Shown one piece after another: positions 50,139 through 58,917 of a stretch of 64,000 nucleotides of DNA. The stretch comes from Mycobacterium sp. KBS0706 (GTDB lineage Bacteria > Pseudomonadota > Alphaproteobacteria > DSM-16000 > Inquilinaceae). The stretch is from contig NZ_VCCH02000035.1 in the NCBI RefSeq assembly GCF_005938675.2, positions 1 through 64,000 on the forward strand. The letters run 5' to 3'. The position numbers were made by a program, and so were the translations under genes. The notes beneath the pieces are model-generated. The model searched no databases. It had not been told where the DNA came from and was given only the letters and a program-made list of their open reading frames with translations. How positions within the stretch are numbered: position 1 is the stretch's first letter; every line of letters starts with the position of its first letter.

Positions 50139-51065
50139 ATGCTGACACCCAGCCGGAGGCCGGTCCCAACAGGAATGGAGCGCGGCAGCAACCACGACTA
50201 CGAGACCCTGGTCGGCAATGCCGGGGTCAATGTGCTCTACGGCAATGGCGGCGACGATGTCGTGCGCGGGGCCGGCGGCGGCAACCGGCTGGACGGCGGT
50301 GCCGGCAGCGATACCGCCAAATACGACGAAGGCAATGTCGGCGTCGTCATCAACCTGTCCACGGGCGCCGCATCGGGCGGCAACGCCGAGGGCGATGTGC
50401 TGGTCTCGATCGAGAACCTGTTCGGCAGCCAGGGCAACGACAGCCTCAGCGGCAATGCCGGCGCCAACACCCTGTCCGGCTGGGGCGGCGACGATGTGCT
50501 CCGCGGCGGCGCCGGCGCCGACCGCCTCGACGGCGGCGCCGGCAGCGACACCGCCAGCTATTACACCGGCACGGCCGGGGTGACGGTCAATCTCGCGACC
50601 GGCACCGGCACTGGCGGCGACGCCCGGGGCGACACCTTTGTCTCGATCGAGAACGTCAACGGTTCGACCGCGGCCGACCAGATCACCGGCAACGCCGGGA
50701 CCAATGCGCTGAACGGCTGGGCCGGCCAGGACGTGCTGCGCGGCGGCGGTGGCGCCGACCGCTTCGCCTTCACCGCCGCCTCGCACAGCACCGTGGGCGC
50801 GGCCGACCGGATCACCGATTTCAGCCATGCCCAGGGCGACCGGGTCGACCTGTCGGCGATCGACGCCAACACCGGCGTTGCCGGCAACCAGGGCTTCAGC
50901 TTCATCGGCAACGCCCTCTATTCCGGCATCGCCGGCCAGCTGCGCTATGCTTCCGACGGCACCACCACCACCATCGCCGGCGACATCAACGGCGACAAGG
51001 TCTCGGACTTCCACATCCAGCTCACCGGCGCCATCGGCCTGGTCGCCGCCGACTTCGTGCTGTAG
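50139..51065 (+). CDS. Short RTX-type calcium-binding repeat protein
   Basis: A 308-residue acidic protein with three blocks of nonapeptide repeats (GNGGDDVVRGAGGGNRLDGG, GGDDVLRGGAGADRLDGG, GWAGQDVLRGGGGADRFAF) separated by near-duplicate linkers of the GVVINLSTGAASGG / GVTVNLATGTGTGG type. The C-terminal ITDFSHAQGDRVDLSAIDAN and FHIQLTGAIGLVAADFVL resemble the type I secretion end of such proteins. The start is unsure: ATG 50139 or 50175, neither with a strong ribosome site, so the 5' end may be truncated. No secretion genes are nearby. Confidence 0.75.
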   Translation: MLTPSRRPVPTGMERGSNHDYETLVGNAGVNVLYGNGGDDVVRGAGGGNRLDGGAGSDTAKYDEGNVGVVINLSTGAASGGNAEGDVLVSIENLFGSQGNDSLSGNAGANTLSGWGGDDVLRGGAGADRLDGGAGSDTASYYTGTAGVTVNLATGTGTGGDARGDTFVSIENVNGSTAADQITGNAGTNALNGWAGQDVLRGGGGADRFAFTAASHSTVGAADRITDFSHAQGDRVDLSAIDANTGVAGNQGFSFIGNALYSGIAGQLRYASDGTTTTIAGDINGDKVSDFHIQLTGAIGLVAADFVL

Positions 51066-51068
51066 CCC

Positions 51069-52289
51069 CTACCCCCGGATCCGGGACTGCAGCCGGCGCC
51101 AGCTGTCCTTCGGCAGCGGCGCGTCGGCGCGCCTGTCCCAGGCGGCCAGACCGGCGGGCGGCGCGAACCCGTCGTCCAGCACCGGGCCAAGGAACACCGC
51201 CGCAAGCGGCACGCCCGCTTCCCAGGCGGCCTCGGCGGCTTCCAGCTGCATCTCCAGCCGCTCGATCCGGGCGCCATCCTCGATCCGGCCCTCGCGCAGC
51301 GGCGGATCCTCGGCCGCGACCCGCAGCGTCAGATGGAGCGGCAGCTTCGGCCAAGCCGCGGCCAGGCGGTCGAGCGCCCGGCGCAGCGAATCGGGGCCGG
51401 CGCTCTCCGGCACGGTGCCGCCGCGCGGCCGGCCGGCCAGATCGACCCCGCTCGGGGCGGCGGCGTCCATCCGGGCCCAGAGCGGCCCGGCATGGTCGAG
51501 CAGCAGCAGGTCGACCGGGCCGCGGCAACGCTTCTCGTCGTCCTCCTCGACCACCCGGCCCAGGCGCTCGGCCGCCAGTTCGGGGTACCGGCCATCGCGC
51601 AGGGTGGTGACCGACGCCTCCCACCCCAGCGCCTCGGCGATGACCACGGCGTCGGACGAGGCCAGCGTGTCGTCCCAGGGCTCGGGCGGCGGCCCGGCCA
51701 GAGCGGCGCCCAGGCGCCAGCGGCCGCTCTCCTGCCGCAGCGCCGACAGCGCCAGGCCGCGGCCGAGCAGCAGATGGTGCAGGATCGCGCGGAACGCCGT
51801 GTCCTCGGCCATGCCGATCGGCCGGTCGCGCCAGGCCGCCTGGTCAAGGGCGAAGCCGGGGGCGCCGGCATCGACCGTCAGCGCCGCCATGCGGTCGCCG
51901 ATCCGGCCGGCGACGCGGCAGGCGAATTCGGCGAAGCGCCAAGCCGTGTCCCGCGCGGTCCAGCCGCCGCGGATGCGGATGTCGCGCGGCAGCCGGGCCG
52001 GCGCCAGCATCGGCCAGGGGGCCAGCCCGGCCTCGCCCAGCGCGTCGACCCGGCGGTCGAGCCCAGCCAGCGCCGCGGGGTCGAGCTTGCCGCGCCCTTC
52101 CGGCTGCAACGCCGCCCAGTCGAGCGCGAAGCGGCCGGCGGCGGCGCCCATATCGGCAGCCAGGCGCAGCGCCTCGGCCTCCTGCCGCGGCGACGCCGGC
52201 GCGCCGAGATCGGCGCCCCAGAGCAGCGCGGTGCGCGGTGCCGGCTCTAGCTCTTCTCTCCGCCCTCCGGGCCCCAGAAGATCACCCAT
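51069..52289 (-). CDS. GH1 glycosidase-like protein lacking both catalytic glutamates
   Basis: A 406-residue protein that follows the GH1 beta-glucosidase plan: LLWGADLGA, LAADMGAAAGRFALDWAALQPEG, APWPMLAPARLP, GGWTARDTAWRFAEFACRVAGRIGDRMAALTVD, then HHLLLGRGLALSALR. The acid/base motif TxNEP reads TVDAG (138-142) and the nucleophile motif xTENG reads LLDHAG (263-268), so neither Glu is present. It is probably a binding protein or decayed enzyme. The ATG at 52289 overlaps the end of the cupin gene by 43 bases with no ribosome site, so translation may be coupled. Confidence 0.7.
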   Translation of the reverse strand: MGDLLGPGGRREELEPAPRTALLWGADLGAPASPRQEAEALRLAADMGAAAGRFALDWAALQPEGRGKLDPAALAGLDRRVDALGEAGLAPWPMLAPARLPRDIRIRGGWTARDTAWRFAEFACRVAGRIGDRMAALTVDAGAPGFALDQAAWRDRPIGMAEDTAFRAILHHLLLGRGLALSALRQESGRWRLGAALAGPPPEPWDDTLASSDAVVIAEALGWEASVTTLRDGRYPELAAERLGRVVEEDDEKRCRGPVDLLLLDHAGPLWARMDAAAPSGVDLAGRPRGGTVPESAGPDSLRRALDRLAAAWPKLPLHLTLRVAAEDPPLREGRIEDGARIERLEMQLEAAEAAWEAGVPLAAVFLGPVLDDGFAPPAGLAAWDRRADAPLPKDSWRRLQSRIRG

Positions 52290-52585
52290 GTCGCAAAGTC
52301 ATCGCTGAAATCCTCGAACCGATGCTCCATATGCGCCGGAACGAAGATCACGTCACCCGGCCCGAAGGCTTTCCGCTCGCCGTCGCGGAAAAACATGCCG
52401 GTGCCGCGCCAGACGACATACAGCTCGTCGCGCTTGTGCGGCCCCTGCGGATCGGTGCCGCGCGGGGCGTACAGCCCGACCTTCATGGTGCCGTGCTGCA
52501 GCCGGTAGAGGAACTGCTCGGCCGGCAGCGCCGGGAAAAGGGCCGTGGTCTCGGCCGCCGTGGTCAGCCAATGATCGGCGCTCAT
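52247..52585 (-). CDS. Single-domain cupin protein
   Basis: A 112-residue cupin. The metal motif is visible as PHKRDELYVVWRGTGMFF and, in the second half, FVPAHMEHRFEDF. Small cupins can be metal-dependent isomerases or sensors. The ATG at 52585 follows AGAAGGAGAG; the extension to 52615 is not conserved. It precedes and overlaps the GH1-like gene, so the two are likely one transcript, perhaps linked to a sugar or sugar-acid function. Confidence 0.85.
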   Translation of the reverse strand: MSADHWLTTAAETTALFPALPAEQFLYRLQHGTMKVGLYAPRGTDPQGPHKRDELYVVWRGTGMFFRDGERKAFGPGDVIFVPAHMEHRFEDFSDDFATWVIFWGPEGGEKS

Positions 52586-52728
52586 GGCGCTCTCCTTCTG
52601 TCCCTGGTCCGGCAACGGTAGGCCCGCCGGCCAGGCCAGGCGACCGGAACCTTGTCTCGCGACAACCCGCGGCTTCCCTCCGCTGCCGATTCGAGGCTAT
52701 GTCGCAACCAAGCCGACCGGAGAGCGCC

Positions 52729-53148
52729 ATGACCGACTTCGATCCGACCGATCCCGCCGCCTATCCGCATTGGGCGGAGGAGCGCGTGCGCTACTCCGAC
52801 ACCGACGCGCTGGGCCATGTGAACAACAACGCGTACGGCGTCTATTTCGAGACGGCGCGGCTGCACTTCTTCCGCGACGCCGGCATCCATCTGGGCAAGA
52901 GCCGCGGCGCCGTGGTGGTGCGCATCACCATGAACTTCCTACACGAGCTGACCTGGCCGAACGACGTCCGCATCGGCACTCGCATGGTGAAGCTGGGCGG
53001 CAAGTCCTTCACCTACGCCCAGGCGCTCTTCGTCGGCGACCGCTGCCACGCGACGGCGGAGACGGTGAGCGCGATGTTCGACCTGGAGACGCGCCAGTCC
53101 TTCCCGATCCCGGAGGAGCTGCGCGCCCGCTTCGCGCCGGACCTTTAG
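52729..53148 (+). CDS. Hot-dog-fold acyl-CoA thioesterase (4-hydroxybenzoyl-CoA type)
   Basis: A 139-residue thioesterase. The 4HBT motif is RYSDTDALGHVNNNAYGVYFETARLHFF with the catalytic Asp; the central strand is VVVRITMNFLHELTWPNDVRIGTRM. It would hydrolyse acyl-CoA or acyl-ACP. The ATG at 52729 is preceded by CGGAGAG. Its stop overlaps the end of the convergent MFS gene. Confidence 0.88.
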   Translation: MTDFDPTDPAAYPHWAEERVRYSDTDALGHVNNNAYGVYFETARLHFFRDAGIHLGKSRGAVVVRITMNFLHELTWPNDVRIGTRMVKLGGKSFTYAQALFVGDRCHATAETVSAMFDLETRQSFPIPEELRARFAPDL

Positions 53149-54413
53149 GTCTCCTCGGCCGGCCGCGTCTCCGGCATCGTCAGCGTGATCAAGACCAAGC
53201 CGGCGGCGGCCACCGCGGCCAGGGTGGTGAAGGCGGCATAGCTGCCGAAGCTGTCGGCCACGAAGCCGGCGAGGATGGTGCTGACCGCGGCACCGATGCC
53301 CATGGCGCAGCCGACCAGCCCCTGGGCCAGGTTGAAATGGCCGCTGCCGCGGGCGAGGTCGGCGATGGTCAGCGGCACCAGCACGCCGAGCACCGTCGCC
53401 GAGATCCCGTCCAGCACCTGGAACAGCACCAGCAGCTGCGGGTCGCCGGTCAGCGAGAACAGGAAGGCGCGGATCGCCAGCGCCACGAAGCCGAGGATCA
53501 GGAACGGCCGCCGGCCCCAGCGCTGCGCCGCCCGCCCCATCCAGGGCGACAGCACCGTGACGGTGAGCTGCGGCACGATCACCGCGGCCGCCACCATCAG
53601 CGTCGCCGCCTGGCTCGACCGCAGCGTCACCATGCTGGCGGCGAGCGGCAGCATCGCCGCATTCGCCAGGTGGAACATGGCGATGCAGCCGGCGAAGACC
53701 AGCAGCGTGCGATTGCGCGCCAGCACGGCGAGGCCGGCCACCGAGGCCTTCAGCCCCTCGCCCTCCCGACGCGGCGGGGCCGACGCCGGCCGGATCTCGC
53801 CGGGCTGGATCCGGGTCAGGGCGAACAGGGCCGGCGCCACCAGCGCCGCCGCCAGGAAGAACACCGCCTGGGTGGACAAATACTGACCGCACAAGCCCAT
53901 GATGGCCGCGGCGATGCCGGTGCCGGCCGAGGCGAAGGCGGCGTTGCGGCCCAGCCGCTCGCTCATCCCGCCCGGGCCGGCCAGGCCGAGGCTGAGCGAG
54001 ACGATGGCGAAGCTGACGATACAGCTGGCCGCGGCATGCAGCACGCGCGAGGCCAGCACCACTGGAAAGATCGGCCAGGCGGCGAAGGCGAAGGCGGCGA
54101 CGCCGATCGCCGCCAGCGCCACGGCGGCCGTCGCCCGCACCGACCGGACCGAATCGACGAAGGCGCCGAGCGGCACCTGGCCGACCAGCCCGACCAGGCC
54201 GCTGACGGTGAGCACGAGGCCGATATCGACCTGGGTCCAGCGCTGCGTCGTCAGGAACACCGCGACGAAGGCGCCGAAGCCGGTCTGCACATCGGCGACG
54301 AAGAACACGAACCAATCGAGCCCGCGGCGACTGCCGCGCGAGGCCTGCGGCACGCTCGCCTCGGCCGGGACCGCGGCCGCGTCTTTCCGGTCGAAACCGT
54401 CGTTTCCCGCCAT
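53145..54413 (-). CDS. MFS transporter, 12 helices
   Basis: A 422-residue MFS protein with about 12 membrane segments, beginning at DWFVFFVADVQTGFGAFVAVFL, a motif A-like loop GAFVDSVRSVRAT and a cytoplasmic loop with RPASAPPRREGEG between the halves. The resemblance is to drug or sugar-efflux type carriers; substrate unknown. It converges with the thioesterase gene and lies 8 bases downstream of the PRC-barrel gene, so the latter two are probably co-transcribed. Confidence 0.85.
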   Translation of the reverse strand: MAGNDGFDRKDAAAVPAEASVPQASRGSRRGLDWFVFFVADVQTGFGAFVAVFLTTQRWTQVDIGLVLTVSGLVGLVGQVPLGAFVDSVRSVRATAAVALAAIGVAAFAFAAWPIFPVVLASRVLHAAASCIVSFAIVSLSLGLAGPGGMSERLGRNAAFASAGTGIAAAIMGLCGQYLSTQAVFFLAAALVAPALFALTRIQPGEIRPASAPPRREGEGLKASVAGLAVLARNRTLLVFAGCIAMFHLANAAMLPLAASMVTLRSSQAATLMVAAAVIVPQLTVTVLSPWMGRAAQRWGRRPFLILGFVALAIRAFLFSLTGDPQLLVLFQVLDGISATVLGVLVPLTIADLARGSGHFNLAQGLVGCAMGIGAAVSTILAGFVADSFGSYAAFTTLAAVAAAGLVLITLTMPETRPAEET

Positions 54414-54421
54414 CGGCCCGA

Positions 54422-55018
54422 CTAGGGCTTCGGCGCCGGTGCGTTGACGTCCGGCGCGGCTGCGGGAGCGGGAGCGGCCTGAGGCGCGGGAGCCGGCGAC
54501 GGCGAGCCCGGCGCATCCGGGGCGGCCGGGGCCGGAGCCGTGTCCGCCCGGCCGACCACCACCACCGGCTCGCCCGGCTTGTAGGCTGGCGCGCCGCGCA
54601 GCTGGGCCTCCGTCAGGTCGGTGACGATCTTGTCCATGCTGCCGTCCTTCGGGAAATGCAGCACCCGCCAGTCGACCGCGATCTGGCGCGAGCCGACGCC
54701 GAGGAATCCGCCGAAATCGACGATGGCGGCCCGGGTCATTCCGGCGCGGTCGACGACCACGTCGACCACCCGGCCCAGGTCGTCGCCCGAGGCGCTCTGC
54801 ACCGATTTGCCGAGCAGCGTGCCGGCCGCGCCGCCGTCGATCACCACCGCCGGAGTCTCCGAGGCCTGCCGCTGGTCGGGCGCCGGGGCTGCGGGCGCGG
54901 CCGGGGTCGCCGGAGCCTCCGCCGGCGGCGTCTGAGGCTGCGCCGGCGGCGCATCCTGGGCGCGGGAAACGCCGGTCACCGCGAAGACGGCGAGCACGGC
55001 CGGAAGGAGAATGCGCAT
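54422..55018 (-). CDS. Exported PRC-barrel domain protein with proline/alanine-rich arms
   Basis: A 198-residue protein with a signal peptide (MRILLPAVLAVFAVTGVSRA), a Pro/Ala-rich arm, a central PRC-barrel (GTLLGKSVQSASGDDLGRVVDVVVDRAGMTRAAIVDFGGFLGVGSRQIAVDW), and another Pro/Ala-rich tail. Periplasmic PRC-barrel proteins are common in alphaproteobacteria and generally uncharacterised; photosynthetic reaction-centre relatives are distant. It is followed by the MFS gene. Confidence 0.83.
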   Translation of the reverse strand: MRILLPAVLAVFAVTGVSRAQDAPPAQPQTPPAEAPATPAAPAAPAPDQRQASETPAVVIDGGAAGTLLGKSVQSASGDDLGRVVDVVVDRAGMTRAAIVDFGGFLGVGSRQIAVDWRVLHFPKDGSMDKIVTDLTEAQLRGAPAYKPGEPVVVVGRADTAPAPAAPDAPGSPSPAPAPQAAPAPAAAPDVNAPAPKP

Positions 55019-55178
55019 CGCGGAACCTGCCGTTGTTGTGGACCTGATCTGGGGCTCATCGTGCCGATGACAACCGCTCCGCCAGGATCAACCCGCGGCG
55101 GGCCGGCCTGTTCTTGCCGCACCCGCGAAATAGCGCTAGGACAGGGCCCGACTTCAGCCCCTCAAAGGATGGCATGTG

Positions 55179-56141
55179 ATGGCGCGCAACAAGATCGCCC
55201 TCGTCGGCGCCGGGCAAATCGGCGGCACTCTCGCCCTTCTCGCCGGCCTCAAGGAGCTCGGCGACATCGTCCTGTTCGACGTGGTCGACGGCGTGCCGCA
55301 GGGCAAGGCGCTGGACATCGCCCAGGCGTCGACGGTCGAAGGCTTCGACGCCGTGCTCAAGGGCGGCAGCGACTATTCCGCGATCGAGGGCGCCGACGTC
55401 GTCATCGTCACCGCCGGCGTGCCGCGCAAGCCGGGCATGAGCCGCGACGACCTGATCGGCATCAACACCAAGGTGATGCAGGCGGTCGGCGCCGGCATCA
55501 AGCAATACGCCCCGAACGCCTTCGTCATCTGCATCACCAACCCGCTGGACGCCATGGTCGGCGTGCTGCGCGAGGTCTCCGGCCTGAAGCCCGAGAAGGT
55601 GGTCGGCATGGCCGGCGTGCTCGACTCGGCCCGCTTCCGCTATTTCCTGGCCGAGGAGTTCAACGTCTCGGTCGAGGACGTCACCGCCTTCGTGCTGGGC
55701 GGCCATGGCGACACCATGGTGCCGCTGGCCCGCTACTCCACCGTCGCCGGCATCCCGCTGCCGGACCTGGTGAAGATGGGCTGGACCACGCAGGAGAAGC
55801 TGGACCAGATCATCCAGCGCACCCGCGACGGCGGCGCCGAGATCGTCGGCCTCTTGAAGACCGGCAGCGCCTTCTATGCCCCCGCCTCCTCCGCCATCGC
55901 CATGGCCGAGAGCTACCTGCGCGACAAGAAGCGCGTGCTGCCCTGCGCCGCCTACCTGACCGGTCAGTACGGCGTCAGCGGCTTCTACATCGGCGTGCCG
56001 GTGGTGATCGGCGCCGAGGGCGTCGAGCGGATCGTCGAGGTCCAGTTCAACGCCGACGAGAAGGCCGCCTTCGACAAGTCGGTCGCCGCGGTGAAGGGCC
56101 TGGTCGAGACCACCAAGAAGCTGATGGACTCGGCGGCCTGA
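55179..56141 (+). CDS. mdh: Malate dehydrogenase (NAD)
   Basis: A 320-residue TCA-cycle enzyme of the LDH-like MDH group. Motifs: KIALVGAGQIGGTLALLA, VTAGVPRKPGMSRDDL with the catalytic-loop Arg, ICITNPLDAMVGVLR, and the catalytic His in VLGGHGDTMVPL. The ATG at 55179 is preceded by AAAGGA; GTG at 55176 is directly before it. It is not followed by sucCD, as it often is in this group, but by a hairpin terminator and a small lipoprotein gene. Confidence 0.96.
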   Translation: MARNKIALVGAGQIGGTLALLAGLKELGDIVLFDVVDGVPQGKALDIAQASTVEGFDAVLKGGSDYSAIEGADVVIVTAGVPRKPGMSRDDLIGINTKVMQAVGAGIKQYAPNAFVICITNPLDAMVGVLREVSGLKPEKVVGMAGVLDSARFRYFLAEEFNVSVEDVTAFVLGGHGDTMVPLARYSTVAGIPLPDLVKMGWTTQEKLDQIIQRTRDGGAEIVGLLKTGSAFYAPASSAIAMAESYLRDKKRVLPCAAYLTGQYGVSGFYIGVPVVIGAEGVERIVEVQFNADEKAAFDKSVAAVKGLVETTKKLMDSAA

Positions 56142-56168
56142 TCCGCCCGCCCTCCTGCGGTTTTGCGG

Positions 56169-56194
56169 ACGCCGCGGGCCATGGTCCGCGGCGT
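56169..56194 (+). terminator. Hairpin terminator after mdh
   Basis: ACGCCGCGG, 8-base loop, CCGCGGCGT, then TCGTCGTTTC. The stem starts 28 bases past the stop codon. Confidence 0.65.
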
Positions 56195-56305
56195 TCGTCG
56201 TTTCGGCCTGCCGATTTTTGCCGCAATCGCGCGACAGCGTGCCGTCTCGCCTCCGCCGCTGCGGATCGCTAGAGTGCGCGCCCCATGGAACGACCGAGGA
56301 TGCCC

Positions 56306-56527
56306 ATGACCCGTCTGATCCTGGCCGCCGCCGGCCTGTCCCTCCTGACCCTCGCCGCCTGCGGCGACTCGAACGAGATCCCGATCGACCGTCCGATCAT
56401 GCAGGGCGAGCCGGCGCCGCCGGCGGTTCCGGCCGAGCCGATCCAGCGCCAACGGCTGTCGGCCCCGCCCCCCTCGCTGACCGGCCAGCAGGATCCGACG
56501 CAGACCCAGCAGCCGGCAGCGCAGTAA
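56306..56527 (+). CDS. Small lipoprotein
   Basis: A 73-residue protein with a lipoprotein signal (MTRLILAAAGLSLLTLAACG) and a short proline-, glutamine-rich mature tail. No fold or family is evident. ATGs at 56285, 56300 and 56306 are in frame; 56306 is preferred because GAGG lies 6 bases upstream and the signal peptide starts there. It converges with panC, ending 10 bases from its stop. Confidence 0.65.
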   Translation: MTRLILAAAGLSLLTLAACGDSNEIPIDRPIMQGEPAPPAVPAEPIQRQRLSAPPPSLTGQQDPTQTQQPAAQ

Positions 56528-56536
56528 GGCCCAGTC

Positions 56537-57376
56537 CTAAGGGACTGGAAGATTGTCGAGCAGCCGCGTGGTGCCGAGCCGGACCGCGGCGATCAGCCGC
56601 CGCGGCCGGCCGGGCGCCGGCTCGGCCAGGGTCTCGGCGTCGCGCAGCACCAGATAGTCGACCCCGTCGAAGCCGGCGTCGCGCAGCCGATCCGGCCCCG
56701 CGGCCAGCAGCGACGGGTCGGCGGCGATCTCGGCCATGATCCGGTTCAGCCGCCGGGCCACCGCCAGCTGCGCCTCGCCGAGATAGGCGTTGCGCGAGGA
56801 CAGGGCCAGGCCGTCGCGGTCGCGCACCGTCGGCACCGGCAGGATCTCGCATGGCAGGTCCAGGTCGCGCACCAGCCGGCGCACCAGCAGCAGTTGCTGG
56901 AAATCCTTCTCGCCGAAGGCGGCGAGGTCGGGCGCCGCCTGGATCAGCAGCTTCGCCACCACCGTCGCCACCCCGGCGAAATGGCCGGGCCGCACCGCCG
57001 CCTCGAGATCGGCGACGATCGAGCCGCCGGGCACGATCGAGAAGGCGAAGCCCTCCGGATAGATCTCCCCAACCGTCGGCAGATAGGCCAGATCGGCGCC
57101 GATCGAGGCCAGCTTGGCCAGGTCCTCGGCCTCGCGCCGCGGATAGCGGCTGAAATCCTCCTTCGGGCCGAACTGGGCCGGGTTGACGAAGATGCTGAAC
57201 ATCACCCGGCCGGCCCCGGCCTTCCGCAGGGCCGCAGCCAGCTCCAGATGGCCCTGGTGCAGCGCGCCCATGGTCGGCACCAGGCCGATGCGGTCGCCGG
57301 CCCGCCGCCAGCCGGCGACGGCAGTGCGCAGCTCGGCCGCGGTGCGGGCGACCAGCGGGGTGGCAGGATCGGTCAT
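56537..57376 (-). CDS. panC: Pantothenate synthetase (pantoate-beta-alanine ligase)
   Basis: A 279-residue ATP-dependent ligase that joins pantoate and beta-alanine to pantothenate. Motifs: LVPTMGALHQGHLEL, FVNPAQFGPKEDFSRYPR, FAGVATVVAKLL, FGEKDFQQLLLVRRLVRDL, and TVRDRDGLALSSRNAYL. Its ATG overlaps the panB stop by 4 bases. The two form a pantothenate operon toward coenzyme A. Confidence 0.97.
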   Translation of the reverse strand: MTDPATPLVARTAAELRTAVAGWRRAGDRIGLVPTMGALHQGHLELAAALRKAGAGRVMFSIFVNPAQFGPKEDFSRYPRREAEDLAKLASIGADLAYLPTVGEIYPEGFAFSIVPGGSIVADLEAAVRPGHFAGVATVVAKLLIQAAPDLAAFGEKDFQQLLLVRRLVRDLDLPCEILPVPTVRDRDGLALSSRNAYLGEAQLAVARRLNRIMAEIAADPSLLAAGPDRLRDAGFDGVDYLVLRDAETLAEPAPGRPRRLIAAVRLGTTRLLDNLPVP

Positions 57377-58197
57377 GACGGTTTCTTCTCGGCGAAGACA
57401 TGCTCGGGGCCCGGGAAGCGCCGGGCGCGGACATCGGCGGCGAAGCCCGTCGCCGCCTCGGTGACCACCGCCTCCAGATCGGCGTAGCGGCGGACGAAGC
57501 GCGGCGTGGCGGCGCCGGTCAGGCCCAGCATGTCGTCGGTCACCAGCACCTGGCCGTCGCAGGCTACCGAGGCGCCGATGCCGATGGTCGGGATCGGCAC
57601 CTCCTCGGTGATCCGGCGGGCCAGCGGCTCGACCGTGCCCTCGATCACCAGCGAGAAGGCGCCGGCCGCCGCCATCGCCTTAGCCGCCGTCAGGATCCGC
57701 GCCGCCTCCTCCGCCGACCGGCCGCGGGCGTTGTAGCCGCCCAGCACATGGACCGATTGCGGCAGCAGGCCGACATGGCCCATCACCGGGATGCCGCGGG
57801 CGGTGAGGAAGGCGACCGTCTCCGCCATCTCCTCGCCGCCCTCCAGCTTCACGGCGGAGGCGCCCTCGGCCATCAGCCGGGCGGAGGCGGCGAAGGCATC
57901 TCTTGGCGCGGCCTGGTAGCTGCCGAAGGGCAGGTCGGTGATGATCGCGGCCCGAGCCGAGCCGCGGCGGACGGCGGCGGTGTGCAGCGCCATCATCTCG
58001 AGCGTGACGCCGACCGTGCTGTCCAGCCCGTGCACCACCATGCCCAGGCTGTCGCCGACCAGCAGCGCGTCGACATGCGGGTCCAGCAGCCGGGCCACCG
58101 GCGTGGTGTAGGCGGTCAGCACGACGATCGGCTCCTGGCCCTTGCGGGCGCGGAGCTGCGGGATCGTGATACGCCGGATCGCGGCGGAAACGCTCAC
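57373..58197 (-). CDS. panB: 3-methyl-2-oxobutanoate hydroxymethyltransferase
   Basis: A 274-residue TIM-barrel enzyme that uses methylene-THF to make ketopantoate. Motifs: IVVLTAYTTPVARLL, LLVGDSLGMVVHG (magnesium site), KLEGGEEMAETVAFL, PVMGHVGLLPQSVH and IGIGASVACDGQVLVTDDML. The start is GTG at 58197 with GGAG 9 bases upstream; the frame is open to 58320, but the extra residues are not conserved. It is translationally coupled to panC. Confidence 0.96.
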   Translation of the reverse strand: MSVSAAIRRITIPQLRARKGQEPIVVLTAYTTPVARLLDPHVDALLVGDSLGMVVHGLDSTVGVTLEMMALHTAAVRRGSARAAIITDLPFGSYQAAPRDAFAASARLMAEGASAVKLEGGEEMAETVAFLTARGIPVMGHVGLLPQSVHVLGGYNARGRSAEEAARILTAAKAMAAAGAFSLVIEGTVEPLARRITEEVPIPTIGIGASVACDGQVLVTDDMLGLTGAATPRFVRRYADLEAVVTEAATGFAADVRARRFPGPEHVFAEKKPS

Positions 58198-58289
58198 CTC
58201 GGTGCACTCCCAGTCTACGGGATCTGTCGTCCCGGACCCGGGATGCTGCAGTGCAAAATGCGTCGAGGCAAGCCGGATATCACGGCGTG

Positions 58290-58318
58290 AAAAAAGCGAC
58301 GGGCGGCCGAAGCCGCCC
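58290..58318 (-). terminator. Rho-independent terminator of the AhpD-like tandem genes
   Basis: On the minus strand: GGGCGGC, TTCG, GCCGCCC, GTCGC, then six Ts. It sits 28 bases past the stop of the 58346 gene and ahead of panB. Confidence 0.85.
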
Positions 58319-58345
58319 ATCGGACCCTGCAGATGGCTCGAACCC

Positions 58346-58822
58346 TCAGGCCGCGGCGGCCCGCTCGCTCTCCACGTCCGGCACCGGCGCCTTGCCGAAG
58401 CCCACCGCCAGCCGATTCCAGCTGTTGATCGAGCAGACGGCCAGCGTCAGGTCGGTCAGCTCGCGATCGCTGAACTGCGCCTTCGCCGCCTCATAGATCG
58501 CATCCGGCACCTGCCGCGTGTCGGCAATGCGGGTCAGCGCCTCGGCCCAGGCCAGCGCCGCCTGTTCGCGCACGCTGAACAGCCCGTGCGCCTCACGCCA
58601 GCCGGCGAGGCAGTCGAGCCGCTGCTGGCTCTCCCCGACCTCGCGCAGCCCCTTGGCGTGCATGTCGAGGCAGAAGGCGCAGCCATTGATCTGCGATACG
58701 CGCAGGTCGATCAGCAGCATCAGGGCCTTGGGCAGGCCGCAGCTCTCCAGATAGAGATGCACGCCGTACTGCGCCTTCCGGGCGCCAGGGGCCGCAGCGG
58801 CCCAGTCGAGTCGCTTGGACAT
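58346..58822 (-). CDS. AhpD-like (carboxymuconolactone decarboxylase family) protein, copy 2
   Basis: A 158-residue all-helical protein with the redox centre QINGCAFCLDMHAK (CxxC-x3-H) of AhpD-family hydroperoxidases. It is a tandem paralogue of 58918-59394, with closely similar sequence throughout (for example WREAHGLFS and INSWNRLAVGF shared). It probably takes part in peroxide detoxification; the physiological reductant is unknown. A terminator follows. A short hairpin (58871-58887) separates the copies. Confidence 0.9.
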   Translation of the reverse strand: MSKRLDWAAAAPGARKAQYGVHLYLESCGLPKALMLLIDLRVSQINGCAFCLDMHAKGLREVGESQQRLDCLAGWREAHGLFSVREQAALAWAEALTRIADTRQVPDAIYEAAKAQFSDRELTDLTLAVCSINSWNRLAVGFGKAPVPDVESERAAAA

Positions 58823-58917
58823 GGTCGGAAGCCCTCCCGTTCTTCGGATGAAAGCCAGAGCAAGGTACCCCTCCCGCCACGCGGGAGAGGTAACGCAAAC
58901 GCTCGTCTCCAACTCCC

